Source: Pseudomonas arcuscaelestis
GTDB lineage: Bacteria; Pseudomonadota; Gammaproteobacteria; Pseudomonadales; Pseudomonadaceae
DNA: 64,000 bases
Assembly (NCBI RefSeq): GCF_016881005.1
Contig: NZ_JACOPV010000005.1
Span: 1 to 64,000, forward strand
Direction of reading: 5' to 3'
Part shown: positions 35,580-44,595 of the stretch, one piece after another
Position numbering within the stretch: the stretch's first letter is position 1
Layout: every line of letters starts with the position of its first letter
The notes under the pieces: model-generated
Told to the model about the DNA's origin: nothing
Seen by the model: only the letters and a program-made list of their open reading frames with translations
Database searches by the model: none
Position numbers and translations under genes: made by a program

Positions 35580-35814
35580 GACACAGTTCCTAAAGGGAGA
35601 GTGGGGCAGACGTTACTCAGGCTGGACGGTGAGGTAAAGCGCTGTGACTGACTGACCGGTCAGCGATTGGCTGCTTTGCCGTGCAGGCTGGGGATAATTC
35701 GCTGTGCAGGTACCTGAGGGCTGCCGAAGCACACCAAAGATTGGCGACTTTGCCCTGTGCGCCGCACTTTTTCGCTGGATCAGCTTAAATATATGAAAAT
35801 TCTGAAAAAAACCT
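35580..35814. other. gap between crotonase gene and tRNA-Ser promoter
   Basis: 235 bp with an AT-rich right half. It should hold the crotonase promoter (leftwards). I see no gene, RNA or strong hairpin in it. Confidence 0.4.
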
Positions 35815-35843
35815 TTGCCATCAAATCCTCTTTCGACTACATT
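35815..35843 (+). promoter_or_regulatory. sigma-70 promoter of tRNA-Ser
   Basis: TTGCCA (35815-35820) and TACATT (35838-35843) are 17 bp apart, followed by a GC-rich discriminator GCGCGCC typical of stringently controlled stable-RNA promoters. The tRNA begins 38 bp after the -10 hexamer. Confidence 0.7.
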
Positions 35844-35880
35844 AGCGCGCCTCGACAGGCTGAACAGCTTGAAGAGAAAC

Positions 35881-35970
35881 GGTGAAGTGTCCGAGTGGCT
35901 GAAGGAGCACGCCTGGAAAGTGTGTATACAGGAAACTGTATCAAGGGTTCGAATCCCTTCTTCACCGCCA
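35881..35970 (+). tRNA. serT: tRNA-Ser (anticodon GGA)
   Basis: A 90-nt class II tRNA. The acceptor stem pairs GGTGAAG with CTTCACC, then GCCA with an encoded CCA end. The anticodon loop reads CTGGAAA (GGA, reading UCC/UCU). A long variable arm TGTATACAG-GAAA-CTGTAT and a T arm AGGGTTCGAATCCCT are present. The whole fold is standard. A rho-independent terminator follows. Confidence 0.97.
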
Positions 35971-35980
35971 CATTTAGAAG

Positions 35981-36014
35981 AGCCCCCGACCTGAAAAGGT
36001 CGGGGGCTTTTTGC
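35981..36014 (+). terminator. rho-independent terminator after tRNA-Ser
   Basis: AGCCCCCGACCT-GAAA-AGGTCGGGGGCT is a 12-bp perfect stem followed by TTTTTG. Confidence 0.93.
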
Positions 36015-36113
36015 ATTGTGCGGGCAGCCATAAGGCTGCAACCGCTGTGCTGCCGGTTACCTGGCTAACCCGCGCCTACCGGCAGTTTGTATACGCGGGG
36101 AATAGTAGGACGT

Positions 36114-38243
36114 TTAGAAGTTCACCGATGCGGAGAGCCGCGCTGTTCTTGGTGCGCCTTGAAACAGGTAGGCATCGCCCAGGTATTCACCGGCATCACG
36201 CCAGTAGCGCTTGTCGAAAACGTTATCGACCATCAGCCGCAGCGTTGTGTCGTAGCCACCTAACTTTGTCGTATAGCGGCTGCCGAGGTCGAACACGGCA
36301 TAGCTGCCCACTTCCACTGTTCCCGCCTGATTGGCGTACTTGCTGGCGCTGTAGCGCGCCCCGCCCAACAAGGCCAGGCCGGAAATCGGCAGGCTGTAGT
36401 CGGCCTGCAATGCTGCGCGGAAGTTGGGTACGTTGATCACCTGGTGATCTTCATAGTCAGCGGTGCCACTGTTCTTCACCCGGGCGCGGATGGCGGCAGC
36501 GCTGGCATTGATCTGCAGGCGCTCGGTGACCCAGCCGCTGGCGCCCAGTTCCAGGCCGATGTTCTTTTGCTGGCCTTGTTGCACGTAGGTGAAGTGGCCC
36601 GCGCCGTCCGGGCGGGAATACTGGTAGGCCTGGCGCAGTTGGAACAAGGCTGCACTCAGGCTCACGCGCTGCCAGTCACGCTTGATGCCGACTTCCAGTT
36701 GGTGCGACAGAGTGGGGGCAAGAATTTCGGCGATATTGGTGGCGAACCAAGGCGCTGTGCCTCCGGATGAAATGCCTTTGCTGTAGCTGGTGTACAGGCT
36801 GATATCCGGGCGTGGCTTGTAGATCACGGCAGCATTGGGCAGAAGTTGGTAGTCGCGGGTATGGCGGCCAGGGGTACCGTTCTCATCGAAGGTTTTTTCG
36901 TCCAGCCGCACCAGGCGTGCGCCGAGCACGGTCTGCCAGTGTTCGTTGAAGCTGATTCGGTCGCTGGCAAACAGGCCGTATTGGCGACTGTCCAGGCGGC
37001 GCGTGCTGGAGCCAACGGTTTTGTTGGACGGTGGCAGCACGGGTGTTGGCTGATAAATATTGCCGCTGCCGAGCCATTCGTTGAAATAGGGGCGTTGGTC
37101 GAGGGTGCGGCGTTGCGCACTGGCGCCGACAGTCAACTCGTGGGCTAACCCCATGGAGTCGAAACGACCATTGAGCGCTGCCTGCGCTTCGTCGGTACGG
37201 CGGGTGTCGTCGGGGCTGCGATAGTCATAAATGTCGTAGTCGCCGGCGCCGCTGAAGTAGGCGCCCTCGCTCGATCCCCAGGCGAAGGCGCTGTAATCAT
37301 CGATCACCACTTTGCTGCGTGAGGCGCTGAGCGTGCCATTCCAGGTATCGTTGAAGCGATACTCGAATCGCCCACCCAGGTTCAGGGAGTCGATGGTCAC
37401 CGGCTTGGCCCAGCGCTGGTAGGCCAGGCGGTCGTGAGGGTCAATATCGTGCGGCAGGCTGGTGCCGCCCAGCAGTTGATAGCCCGGCACCGAGCGTTGT
37501 TCGCGCTGCTGGTATTCAGCATCGAGTTGCAGCACTGCGTCGGGGTTGATCTGCCAGTCGAAGGCCAGCGCGGCAAAGTCGCGTTTGCCGTCGGCATGGT
37601 CGACATAGGAGCGGATGTCTTCGTGTGCCAGGTTGGCGCGCAGGCCGAACTGACGCTCACTGCCGAACCAGCCGCCCAGGTCGGTGGCGATATAGCGCTC
37701 GCCATCATCGTTGCTCGATACGGTTAGCGAACGGACGTTTTCGGGGCGCTTGGTCACGTAGTTGATCAGCCCGCCGGGCTCGGCAACGCCGCTTTGCAGG
37801 CCGGACAGCCCCTTGAGTAACTCCACCTGCTGTTTGTTCTCCAGGGCTACGTTCTGCTCACCGGCAATGGTCTGGCCATTGATCTTGTAGCTGCTGGCAG
37901 CATTGAGCTCGAAGCCACGCACGTTGAAGTTTTCGTAGTAGCCGATCGGCGCGTAACTCTCGCCCACGGATGCATCACTCTGCAGCACTTCGCTGAGCTT
38001 TCGTACCTGCCGGTCCGCCAACAATTGCTCGCTGAATACCGCCACTGACGCTGGGGTGTCGAGCAGGGGCGCCGGGGCAAAACCGCTAACCGAGGCCTCC
38101 TGTACCTGATAGCCCTCGCTGTAGGCCTCGGACACCTGCAGCGGTGCCAGGGTGATGCTCTCCTGGGCCAGGCTTGGACACGCGGGCAGGGCCAAACTCA
38201 AACCGAGCAGGCTCAGGGGTAGGCGAGGGCGCAGCAGGGTCAT
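36114..38243 (-). CDS. TonB-dependent siderophore receptor
   Basis: A 709-residue outer-membrane receptor. A signal peptide (MTLLRPRLPLSLLGLSLALPACPSLAQ) leads to a plug domain with LLDTPASVAVFSEQLLADRQ, YYENFNVRGFELN, and LKGLSGLQSGVAEPGGLINYVTKRP, the sequence hallmarks of siderophore-type TonB receptors, followed by a ~22-strand barrel ending in SASVNF with a terminal aromatic residue. The ligand, likely a ferric siderophore of ferrichrome/coprogen type, is not certain. No N-terminal signalling domain is present, so no sigma/anti-sigma pair is expected. AAGGAG precedes the ATG. No clear Fur box was found. Confidence 0.92.
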   Translation of the reverse strand: MTLLRPRLPLSLLGLSLALPACPSLAQESITLAPLQVSEAYSEGYQVQEASVSGFAPAPLLDTPASVAVFSEQLLADRQVRKLSEVLQSDASVGESYAPIGYYENFNVRGFELNAASSYKINGQTIAGEQNVALENKQQVELLKGLSGLQSGVAEPGGLINYVTKRPENVRSLTVSSNDDGERYIATDLGGWFGSERQFGLRANLAHEDIRSYVDHADGKRDFAALAFDWQINPDAVLQLDAEYQQREQRSVPGYQLLGGTSLPHDIDPHDRLAYQRWAKPVTIDSLNLGGRFEYRFNDTWNGTLSASRSKVVIDDYSAFAWGSSEGAYFSGAGDYDIYDYRSPDDTRRTDEAQAALNGRFDSMGLAHELTVGASAQRRTLDQRPYFNEWLGSGNIYQPTPVLPPSNKTVGSSTRRLDSRQYGLFASDRISFNEHWQTVLGARLVRLDEKTFDENGTPGRHTRDYQLLPNAAVIYKPRPDISLYTSYSKGISSGGTAPWFATNIAEILAPTLSHQLEVGIKRDWQRVSLSAALFQLRQAYQYSRPDGAGHFTYVQQGQQKNIGLELGASGWVTERLQINASAAAIRARVKNSGTADYEDHQVINVPNFRAALQADYSLPISGLALLGGARYSASKYANQAGTVEVGSYAVFDLGSRYTTKLGGYDTTLRLMVDNVFDKRYWRDAGEYLGDAYLFQGAPRTARLSASVNF

Positions 38244-38334
38244 GCAAGAAGCTCCTTGAAAGCAGGCAGCAAGCGCGCCGCCAGCTTTTGTTCGCTGTTG
38301 CGCGGCGTAACTTCGGTTGACTGCTGGGTGTCAG

Positions 38335-38359
38335 GCCTGCCGGCATTGCGCCGGCAGGC
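38335..38359 (-). terminator. strong hairpin between MFS and receptor genes
   Basis: Perfect 10-bp stem GCCTGCCGGC-ATTGC-GCCGGCAGGC, 41 bp after the MFS stop and before the receptor gene on the same strand. It has no T tract; it may be a terminator-like or REP-like hairpin. Confidence 0.45.
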
Positions 38360-38399
38360 GGGGGCGCATCTTAGCAGGCTTGATGCGCTGGGTAGCGGC

Positions 38400-39593
38400 T
38401 CAAGCCGTCCGTGCCCGCAGGCTACGTTGACGTTCTGCCAGGGCCCAGACCAGCAAGGCCAGGCTGCCGATCGCCAGCCCGCAGAGGACGATACCGTTCC
38501 AGCCATAGGTCTGGAACAGCTGGGTGCCGAGCAACGAGCCCAGCGCACCACCCATGAAATAGCAGGTGATGTAGCCGGCATTCAGGCGATTACGCGCTTC
38601 CGGACGCAGGGCAATCACAGCATTTTGATTGCTGACGTGTACCAGTTGTACCGCCAGATCCAGCAAAAGGACGCCGATCAACAGCGCCAGCAGAGATGAA
38701 TGGGCAAACCCCAGGGGCACCCACGACAGCAGCAGGGCGAGTAATCCGACCGTGGTGCCCAGCGCGCCTTTACCGCGGTCAGCCAGACGTCCTGCCCAGT
38801 TGGCGGCCAGCGCACCCGCCGCACCGGCCAGGCCGAACAAACCAATCACGGCGTCGCTGTACTGGTAGGGTTCGGCTGCCAGCAGGAACGCCAGTGGCGT
38901 CCAGAACAACGCAAACAGGCTGAAGCTGAGCAGCCCGAGCAACGAGCGCAGGCGTAAAACCGGCTCATCGACGAACAGGCGAAACACCGAACCGATCAGC
39001 GCCGGATAACGCAACCCGGCATGCTGGTGACGTTCAGGCAGGGCGCGCGCCAGGGCAATGGCACAGACAGCCATCAAGGCGGCCGCCAGCAAGTAAATGC
39101 TGCGCCAGCCGCCCAGCTCAGCCATGAATCCAGCCGCTGTGCGCGCAAGCAAAATGCCCAGCAGCAAGCCGCTCATCAGCGTGCCAACCGCCCGGCCGCG
39201 CTGGTTCGGTTCACTCAAGCCTGCGGCCATGGGCACCAGAATCTGGGCCACCACTGAAAACAGGCCGGTCAATGTCGTGCCCAGCAACAGCCAGACCAGA
39301 TTCGGTGAAAAAGCACTTATCAACAGGCCCAGGGTGCTGATGGCGATCATGCTGACGATCAACCGTCGCTGCTCGAACAGGTCGCCCAGGGGGGCGAGCA
39401 GCAGGAGGCCTGCGCCATAGCTCAGTTGCGCAGCGATAACGATGGCGCCGGCGCCAACGGTGGTCAGGCCGAAATTCTCGGCGATGCTGTGCAGCAACGG
39501 CTGCGCATAGTAGTTGCTGGCTACGGCCAGACCGGTGGCGGTGGCCATCAGCAGGATGAGCCCGCGGCTCAAGGTGGAAGTGGAGGTGGTCAT
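38400..39593 (-). CDS. MFS transporter (drug/H+ antiporter type)
   Basis: A 397-residue 12-helix protein. It shows GLILLMATATGLAVASNYYAQPLL at the start, the motif A-like APLGDLFEQRRLIVSMI, and RGRAVGTLMSGLLLGILLART. This branch of MFS exporters carries small hydrophobic or arabinose-like compounds; the substrate is unknown. It is divergent from a LysR regulator at 39700 (106-bp gap), the likely controller. The receptor gene lies downstream on the same strand, separated by a hairpin. Confidence 0.87.
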   Translation of the reverse strand: MTTSTSTLSRGLILLMATATGLAVASNYYAQPLLHSIAENFGLTTVGAGAIVIAAQLSYGAGLLLLAPLGDLFEQRRLIVSMIAISTLGLLISAFSPNLVWLLLGTTLTGLFSVVAQILVPMAAGLSEPNQRGRAVGTLMSGLLLGILLARTAAGFMAELGGWRSIYLLAAALMAVCAIALARALPERHQHAGLRYPALIGSVFRLFVDEPVLRLRSLLGLLSFSLFALFWTPLAFLLAAEPYQYSDAVIGLFGLAGAAGALAANWAGRLADRGKGALGTTVGLLALLLSWVPLGFAHSSLLALLIGVLLLDLAVQLVHVSNQNAVIALRPEARNRLNAGYITCYFMGGALGSLLGTQLFQTYGWNGIVLCGLAIGSLALLVWALAERQRSLRARTA

Positions 39594-39699
39594 GGACCGT
39601 CTCGATCAGTGGCAGTTAGGAAATGAGATTATCGGAAATGCGCTAGCATGACGCCAATGTATCGTTTTCATTCTATCCATCTTGAAAATAGATCGTTCT

Positions 39700-40587
39700 A
39701 TGAACTTGAAGCAGATCGAGTATGCGCTGGCGGTGGTCGATACCGGTAGTTTCACCCGCGCCGCGCAGCAGTGCCATGTGGTGCAGTCGGCCTTGAGTCA
39801 TCAGATTGCCCGGCTTGAGGAAAGCCTCGGTGTAAGCCTGTTTGAGCGTAGCTCGCGACGGGTGCGCCTGACGCCTGCCGGTGAAGCCTTTGTGCGCAGC
39901 GCCCGCCCTGCACTGGAAGCGACCCGGCGAATAGCCGAGGATGTGGCGGCAGCCTGCGGCGAGGTACGCGGACAATTGTCGATCGGCGAGATCACTTCGC
40001 TGACAGAACTGGATCTGGTTGATCTGCTCGCAGGCTTTCATCGGCAATACCCGAAAGTGGATATTCGTTGGCTGATGGCCAAGAGCGAGCAGCTACTTAC
40101 CGATGTCCGCGAACGGCGATTGGATGTGGGTTTTATCGGCATCTGGCCGGGGGAGCCTCCGCAAGGTGTCGAGTACCGCCTGCTCGCAGAAGAGGAACTG
40201 GTCGCGGTGCTGCCGCTTGCCCATCCATTGGCTGCGCAGGCGCGCTTGTCGCTGTCTGATCTGCACGATCTGCCGCTGGTGGATTTTCCCGCCGGCAGCA
40301 GCGCTCGCAGACAAACCGATGAAGCCTTCGCCGCGGCGCGCCTGACTCATCGCGTGCAGTTTGAAGTGACTAACATTCGCCTGGTGGAAAAGTTCGTCCA
40401 GCGCGAATTGGCCATAGGCTTGGTGCCGGAGCGCATTGCCAGTGGCTTCAGCGATGTAGCGACGGTAGCGGTACGTGATGCGCCAAAGCGCCATCTTTAT
40501 GCAATCTGGTCGTCCAACCCCACGCCGGCTGCCCGGGCGTTCGTTGATATGATCGAGCAAAGCCTGGCGAACCGGGAGGGCGACTGA
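39700..40587 (+). CDS. LysR family transcriptional regulator
   Basis: A 295-residue regulator. The winged helix-turn-helix is at residues 1-60 (LKQIEYALAVVDTGSFTRAAQQCHVVQSALSHQIARLEESLGV), followed by a substrate-binding domain with GEVRGQLSIGEITS and FVQRELAIGLVPERI. The start at 39700 gives the usual MNLKQIEY; an in-frame ATT/ATG at 39682 is also available. It is divergent from the MFS gene and probably regulates it. Confidence 0.9.
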   Translation: MNLKQIEYALAVVDTGSFTRAAQQCHVVQSALSHQIARLEESLGVSLFERSSRRVRLTPAGEAFVRSARPALEATRRIAEDVAAACGEVRGQLSIGEITSLTELDLVDLLAGFHRQYPKVDIRWLMAKSEQLLTDVRERRLDVGFIGIWPGEPPQGVEYRLLAEEELVAVLPLAHPLAAQARLSLSDLHDLPLVDFPAGSSARRQTDEAFAAARLTHRVQFEVTNIRLVEKFVQRELAIGLVPERIASGFSDVATVAVRDAPKRHLYAIWSSNPTPAARAFVDMIEQSLANREGD

Positions 40588-40592
40588 AGGGA

Positions 40593-41342
40593 TCAGGCCG
40601 CGAAGCCGCCATCGACGGTCAGGCTGGCACCGGTAATGTAGGCGGCTTCCGGGCTGGCAAGATAGGCAACGAAGCTGGCGATTTCCTCCACTGTGCCGTA
40701 CCGACCCACGGCCATGTAGCCCATCAGGCTCTCGGCGAATTCGCCATTGGCCGGGTTCATTTCGGTATCGACGGGCCCGGGCTGCACGTTGTTGATGGTA
40801 ATACCCAAGGGGCCAAGGTCTCGCGCCAGGCCGCGGGTTAGGCCAACCAGGGCAGACTTGCTCATGGCGTAGGGGCCGCCACCGGCAAATGGCATGCGCT
40901 CGGCATTGGTACTGCCGATATTGATGATGCGCCCACCCTGGCCCATATGCCGGGCGGCCGCCTGACTGGCGACAAAAACGCTGCGCACGTTGACGGCCAA
41001 GGTGCGGTCGAAATCTTCCAAGTCAAACTCAAGCAGCGGTGCGACCGCCAGCACGCCTGCGTTGTTGACCAGAATGTCCAGCCGGCCAAACGTCTCGACG
41101 GTTTTGGCCACTGCGAGCTGCACGGCGTTGGCATCGGCGCTGTCGGCTTGAATCGCCAAGGCCTTGCCGCCGTCGGCAATGATGCTGTGTTGCAGCGCTT
41201 GTGCCTGTGCCGTGGCATTGGCGTAGGTGAAGGCGACACTGGCACCTTCGGCGGCCAGGCGTTTGACAATGGCCGCGCCAATACCACGTGAGCCACCCTG
41301 GATCAGGGCTACTTTGCCGTTGAGGCGAGTTTGAGTCGACAT
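40593..41342 (-). CDS. short-chain dehydrogenase/reductase (3-ketoacyl-ACP reductase-like)
   Basis: A 249-residue SDR with GGSRGIGAAIVKRL, NNAGVLA, GSTNAER (catalytic Ser), PYAMSKSALVG (Tyr/Lys) and ITGASLTVDGG. The residue pattern after the second strand (AFTYANATAQAQ) suits NADP(H). It is divergent from the LysR gene at 41466, a common pairing, and converges closely with the upstream LysR gene (5-bp gap). Substrate unknown. Confidence 0.88.
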   Translation of the reverse strand: MSTQTRLNGKVALIQGGSRGIGAAIVKRLAAEGASVAFTYANATAQAQALQHSIIADGGKALAIQADSADANAVQLAVAKTVETFGRLDILVNNAGVLAVAPLLEFDLEDFDRTLAVNVRSVFVASQAAARHMGQGGRIINIGSTNAERMPFAGGGPYAMSKSALVGLTRGLARDLGPLGITINNVQPGPVDTEMNPANGEFAESLMGYMAVGRYGTVEEIASFVAYLASPEAAYITGASLTVDGGFAA

Positions 41343-41465
41343 GAGGTGCTCCCGAAAGAACAAGGCTGGATGCCTTGGATGGGCCTCAGTATCGACGACA
41401 GATTACCCTCTGAGTAGCCGGTAATCGCTATAGTCTATGTAAACCAAAAGTATGGAATAGAAGCC

Positions 41466-42392
41466 GTGGAGTCTTTCAGCAGTATCGAGTGCTTTGTGCG
41501 TAGCGCTGAGGTTGGCAGCTTTGCCGAGGCGGCCCGGCGGCTGAGCCTGACGCCCGCTGCGGTGGGCAAGAACGTTGCCCGGCTGGAGGCGCGCCTGGGC
41601 GTGAGGCTGTTCCAGCGCAGTACCCGGCGCTTGACTCTTACCGAGGCCGGGCAGCGCTTTTTACGGGAGGTGGCCAGCAGTTTCCAGACAATCCAGTATG
41701 CCGTGGCCAACCTTGCCAGTGGTGAAGGGCAACCGGCCGGCACCTTGAAAGTCAGCATGGGCACTGTGTTTGGGCGCTTGTATATCGTGCCGTTGCTGGC
41801 CGAGTTTATTCAGCGTTATCCGGCAATCAGTCCCGACTGGCATTTTGACAACCGCCAGATTGACCTTATCGGCCAGGGCTTCGATGCTGCAATTGGCGGC
41901 GGTTTTGATCTGCCGCAGGGGGTTGTAGCGCGCAAACTGACACCCGCTCACCGGATTCTGGTCGCGGCCCCGGCTTTCCTTGCGCAACATCCAACGATAC
42001 GCCAGCCGACCGATCTGCAAGCTCTGGACGGTATCCTCATACGCTCGCCGCAAACCGGACGGGTGCGTTCCTGGCCGTTGACCAATCGCCAGCAGGAACA
42101 GGTGCCACTGGGCATTCGCCAGCGCATGACTATGAGCGACTCAGAAGCAGCCTGCGCGGTGGCGCAGCAGGGCTTGGGCGTGGCCCTGGTGAGCATGCCG
42201 TTCGCGCTGCCGTACCTTCAGGCCGGTAGCCTGGTTCGGGTGTTGCCGGAATGGTATGTGGACGACGGCAGCATTTGTTTGTATTACGCCGAGCACAAAT
42301 TGCTGCCGGGCAAGACGCGGGCGTTTGTCGATTTCATCATCGAGCAATTTGCTGCGCAGGGGTTGGCGCAGCGGTTCAGCGCACTGCTTTAA
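41466..42392 (+). CDS. LysR family transcriptional regulator
   Basis: A 308-residue LysR protein with an N-terminal HTH (MESFSSIECFVRSAEVGSFAEAARRLSLTPAAVGKNVARLEARLGV) and an effector domain. The sequence resembles the regulators paired with SDR or NADPH oxidoreductase genes. It starts with GTG at 41466. The SDR gene starts 123 bp away in the opposite direction and is the likely target. Confidence 0.9.
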   Translation: MESFSSIECFVRSAEVGSFAEAARRLSLTPAAVGKNVARLEARLGVRLFQRSTRRLTLTEAGQRFLREVASSFQTIQYAVANLASGEGQPAGTLKVSMGTVFGRLYIVPLLAEFIQRYPAISPDWHFDNRQIDLIGQGFDAAIGGGFDLPQGVVARKLTPAHRILVAAPAFLAQHPTIRQPTDLQALDGILIRSPQTGRVRSWPLTNRQQEQVPLGIRQRMTMSDSEAACAVAQQGLGVALVSMPFALPYLQAGSLVRVLPEWYVDDGSICLYYAEHKLLPGKTRAFVDFIIEQFAAQGLAQRFSALL

Positions 42393-42415
42393 TGCCTTCA
42401 GCCTGCTGGCTGTAA

Positions 42416-42898
42416 TCAGCTGACATTCACCACCACAAAACACTGCTGTTTACCCGCCAGGGTGAGGCTGACTTCGTCGTCTTCATGCTTACCCATCAGG
42501 TTTTGTCCCAAGGGCGAGCGGGGCGTTATCACGGTCACCAACTGCTCGCCCTGGCCAATTTTCAAGCCGGCGCCTTCGGGCCCTATGAACAAGTGCTGGC
42601 AACTGCCATTTTCGGCCTCCAGGGTCACCAGGTTGCTGATTTGAATGCCACGTGCCGGGTCGTAATCGCGCAACATCAATTGCTGGTACGCCGCTCGTGC
42701 CTGGCGAATCTCTTCCATGCGTCGGGCCTGCCCGGTTGCCAGGTAGGAGGCTTCCAAGCCCAGGGTGTCGTACTTGTTTTCGGCAATGTTCTCTTCGGCA
42801 GTGGCCGTTTCATAGGCGGTCTGGGCCGCGCGCTGGGCGACGTCCAGGTCGAAGGTCAAGGTGTCGATGATGCGTTGCAGTAGTTCGGCTTTGTTCAT
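42416..42898 (-). CDS. GreA/GreB family elongation factor-like protein
   Basis: A 160-residue protein with an N-terminal coiled coil (LLQRIIDTLTFDLDVAQRAAQTAYETATAEENIAENKYDTLGL) and a C-terminal FKBP-like domain (SNLVTLEAENGSCQHLFIGPEGAG.., VITPRSPLGQNLMGKHEDDEVSL), the Gre/Rnk arrangement. Acidic residues at the coil tip (EENIAENKYD) are similar to those GreA uses in RNA polymerase's channel. It could act on transcription, but is not GreA or GreB itself, which are more conserved. The small gene downstream of its start codon (42903) reads the same way, 4 bp upstream. Confidence 0.82.
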   Translation of the reverse strand: MNKAELLQRIIDTLTFDLDVAQRAAQTAYETATAEENIAENKYDTLGLEASYLATGQARRMEEIRQARAAYQQLMLRDYDPARGIQISNLVTLEAENGSCQHLFIGPEGAGLKIGQGEQLVTVITPRSPLGQNLMGKHEDDEVSLTLAGKQQCFVVVNVS

Positions 42899-42902
42899 GG
42901 TG

Positions 42903-43289
42903 TCAGTTGCAGAATTCCAGGACGAGCGCGCGGCTCTTTTCGGTCGGTGCCGTGCGGTTTTGTTGGAGCCAGAACTGACACTTGGGATTGGACAGGTTAC
43001 GCAGGCTGCCTTCAGCCTGGTCTTGGGCCTGTTGCACCTGCTGGTTGCGCAGAATCTGCTGGTACTGTTCAAACATCTGGTTCTGCTGTTGCGGCGCAGT
43101 ATCAGGGTTGAGCCTACTTGCTGGGGGAACTGCATGCTGGATCAAGGGCTGGACGGTATCCGGGATCAGGCGCCAGGCCAGGTAAATACTCAACGTGATG
43201 GCGACCGCTCCGAGCCATAGGCCCAAGGCAATGCACACGATCAGTTGCACAGGCTTCAAGGTGATTTTAAATTCGCGCGGGCGGGGCAT
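42903..43289 (-). CDS. membrane protein of unknown function, operon with Gre-like gene
   Basis: A 128-residue protein: basic start (MPRPREFKITLK), one membrane helix (VQLIVCIALGLWLGAVAITLSIYLAW, residues ~14-39), then a Q-rich periplasmic region (PQQQNQMFEQYQQILRNQQVQQAQ) with two late Cys residues. I do not recognise the family. It is followed 4 bp later by the Gre-like gene, so they are likely co-transcribed. AGGAGGCCAGC precedes the ATG. Confidence 0.7.
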   Translation of the reverse strand: MPRPREFKITLKPVQLIVCIALGLWLGAVAITLSIYLAWRLIPDTVQPLIQHAVPPASRLNPDTAPQQQNQMFEQYQQILRNQQVQQAQDQAEGSLRNLSNPKCQFWLQQNRTAPTEKSRALVLEFCN

Positions 43290-43412
43290 GCTGGCCTCCT
43301 GGCCATGGCTTAAGTGCTCATTGTGGCATGCCGCGACGGGTTTTTTCCGTGGTGCGCTTTTGTCTGCGATGATTTACCCGGACAATCGGCGCTTTTTTCA
43401 AAGGGGCCAGCG

Positions 43413-44546
43413 ATGAAAGCTGACTGGGACATTTTCTGTTGTGTCGTCGATAACTTCGGCGACATCGGCGTGACCTGGCGTCTGGCCCGGCAATTGGTGG
43501 CCGAACAGGGGCTGTCGGTGCGCTTGTGGGTCGACGACTTGAATGCCTTCGCGCGAATCTGTCCAGGGGCAGATGCCCAGGCCTCCCGTCAATGGCATAG
43601 CGGGGTCGAGGTTTGTCATTGGCTGCCTGAGTGGCAGGGCACGGCAGTAGCTGATGTAGTTATTGGCGCCTTTGCTTGTCAGTTGCCGGCTGCCTATGTG
43701 CAGGCAATGCTCGCCTGTCCTCGTCCACCGTTGTGGCTGAACCTGGAATACCTGAGTGCCGAAAGCTGGGTGGAAGGCTGCCATGGTTTGCCTTCCCCTC
43801 AGCCCAATGGCTTGCGCAAGGTGTTTTTCTTTCCCGGCTTTAGCGCAAAAACTGGCGGTCTGTTGCGTGAGGCCACATTGTTGGCGCGGCGCCAGGCATT
43901 CGAACAGGATCCCTCCGCGCGCCAGGCGTTTCTCCAGCGTCTGAATGTAACTGCAGTCGACGGCGCCCGCCTGATTTCACTATTTGCCTACGAAAATTCG
44001 AGCCTGGCCAGTTGGCTTGAGGCATTGGCTGCCGATAGCCGGCCCAACCACCTGCTGGTACCTGAAGGGCGGGTGCTGGGCGACGTGAAGGCCTGGCTGG
44101 GGGTGGATGAGCTGGAGGTAGGCAGCGTGGCCACCCGTGATGCCTTGACCGTGCAGATCCTGCCGTTTGTCAGTCAGGACGAATACGATCAACTGCTGTG
44201 GTGCTGCGATTTCAATGCCGTGCGTGGTGAAGACTCGTTTGTACGAGCGCAATGGGCGGGGCGTCCGCTGCTATGGCACATCTATGTTCAGGAAGAATAC
44301 GCCCACTGGGAAAAGCTCGAGGCGTTTCTGGATCACTACGTCGAGGGGCTTTCCTCGCCAGCGAAAAGCGCAATTGTGGATTTATGGCGAGCCTGGAACA
44401 TGGACAGCGATATGGCCCAGCCGTGGAAACAGGTGCTTGAACACTGGAGTGAGCTCGACCAGCATGCCCGGCGCTGGAGCGCCACTCAGGCCGCTCAGCC
44501 GGACCTCGCCACGACGCTGGTACAGTTTTACCGAAATTCGCTATGA
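43413..44546 (+). CDS. earP: EF-P arginine rhamnosyltransferase EarP
   Basis: A 377-residue GT-B glycosyltransferase that attaches rhamnose from dTDP-rhamnose to Arg32 of elongation factor P. The N-terminal NFGDIGVTWRLARQL carries the conserved catalytic Asp; other signatures are PLWLNLEYLSAESWVEGCHGLPS and a C-terminal CDFNAVRGEDSFVRAQWAGRP substrate site. The ATG at 43413 follows GGGGCCAGCG; the frame extends upstream but the extra residues are unrelated. efp follows 49 bp downstream, the canonical pair. Confidence 0.95.
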   Translation: MKADWDIFCCVVDNFGDIGVTWRLARQLVAEQGLSVRLWVDDLNAFARICPGADAQASRQWHSGVEVCHWLPEWQGTAVADVVIGAFACQLPAAYVQAMLACPRPPLWLNLEYLSAESWVEGCHGLPSPQPNGLRKVFFFPGFSAKTGGLLREATLLARRQAFEQDPSARQAFLQRLNVTAVDGARLISLFAYENSSLASWLEALAADSRPNHLLVPEGRVLGDVKAWLGVDELEVGSVATRDALTVQILPFVSQDEYDQLLWCCDFNAVRGEDSFVRAQWAGRPLLWHIYVQEEYAHWEKLEAFLDHYVEGLSSPAKSAIVDLWRAWNMDSDMAQPWKQVLEHWSELDQHARRWSATQAAQPDLATTLVQFYRNSL

Positions 44547-44595
44547 TATGCGGCCTCGATTTTTGTAAATCCATCCAAATTCGGATAACTAGCAA

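Noticed and set aside
35837..36041. Open frames over the tRNA-Ser locus
   Set aside because: They read through the tRNA and its terminator; the complete tRNA fold takes precedence.
38244..38334. Fur box before the siderophore receptor
   Set aside because: No sequence close to the GATAATGATAATCATTATC pattern is present in the short upstream gap.
35881..42416. Integrated element at tRNA-Ser with attL/attR
   Set aside because: I looked for a second copy of the tRNA 3' end (GAATCCCTTCTTCACC) to the right and found none; no integrase gene is present.
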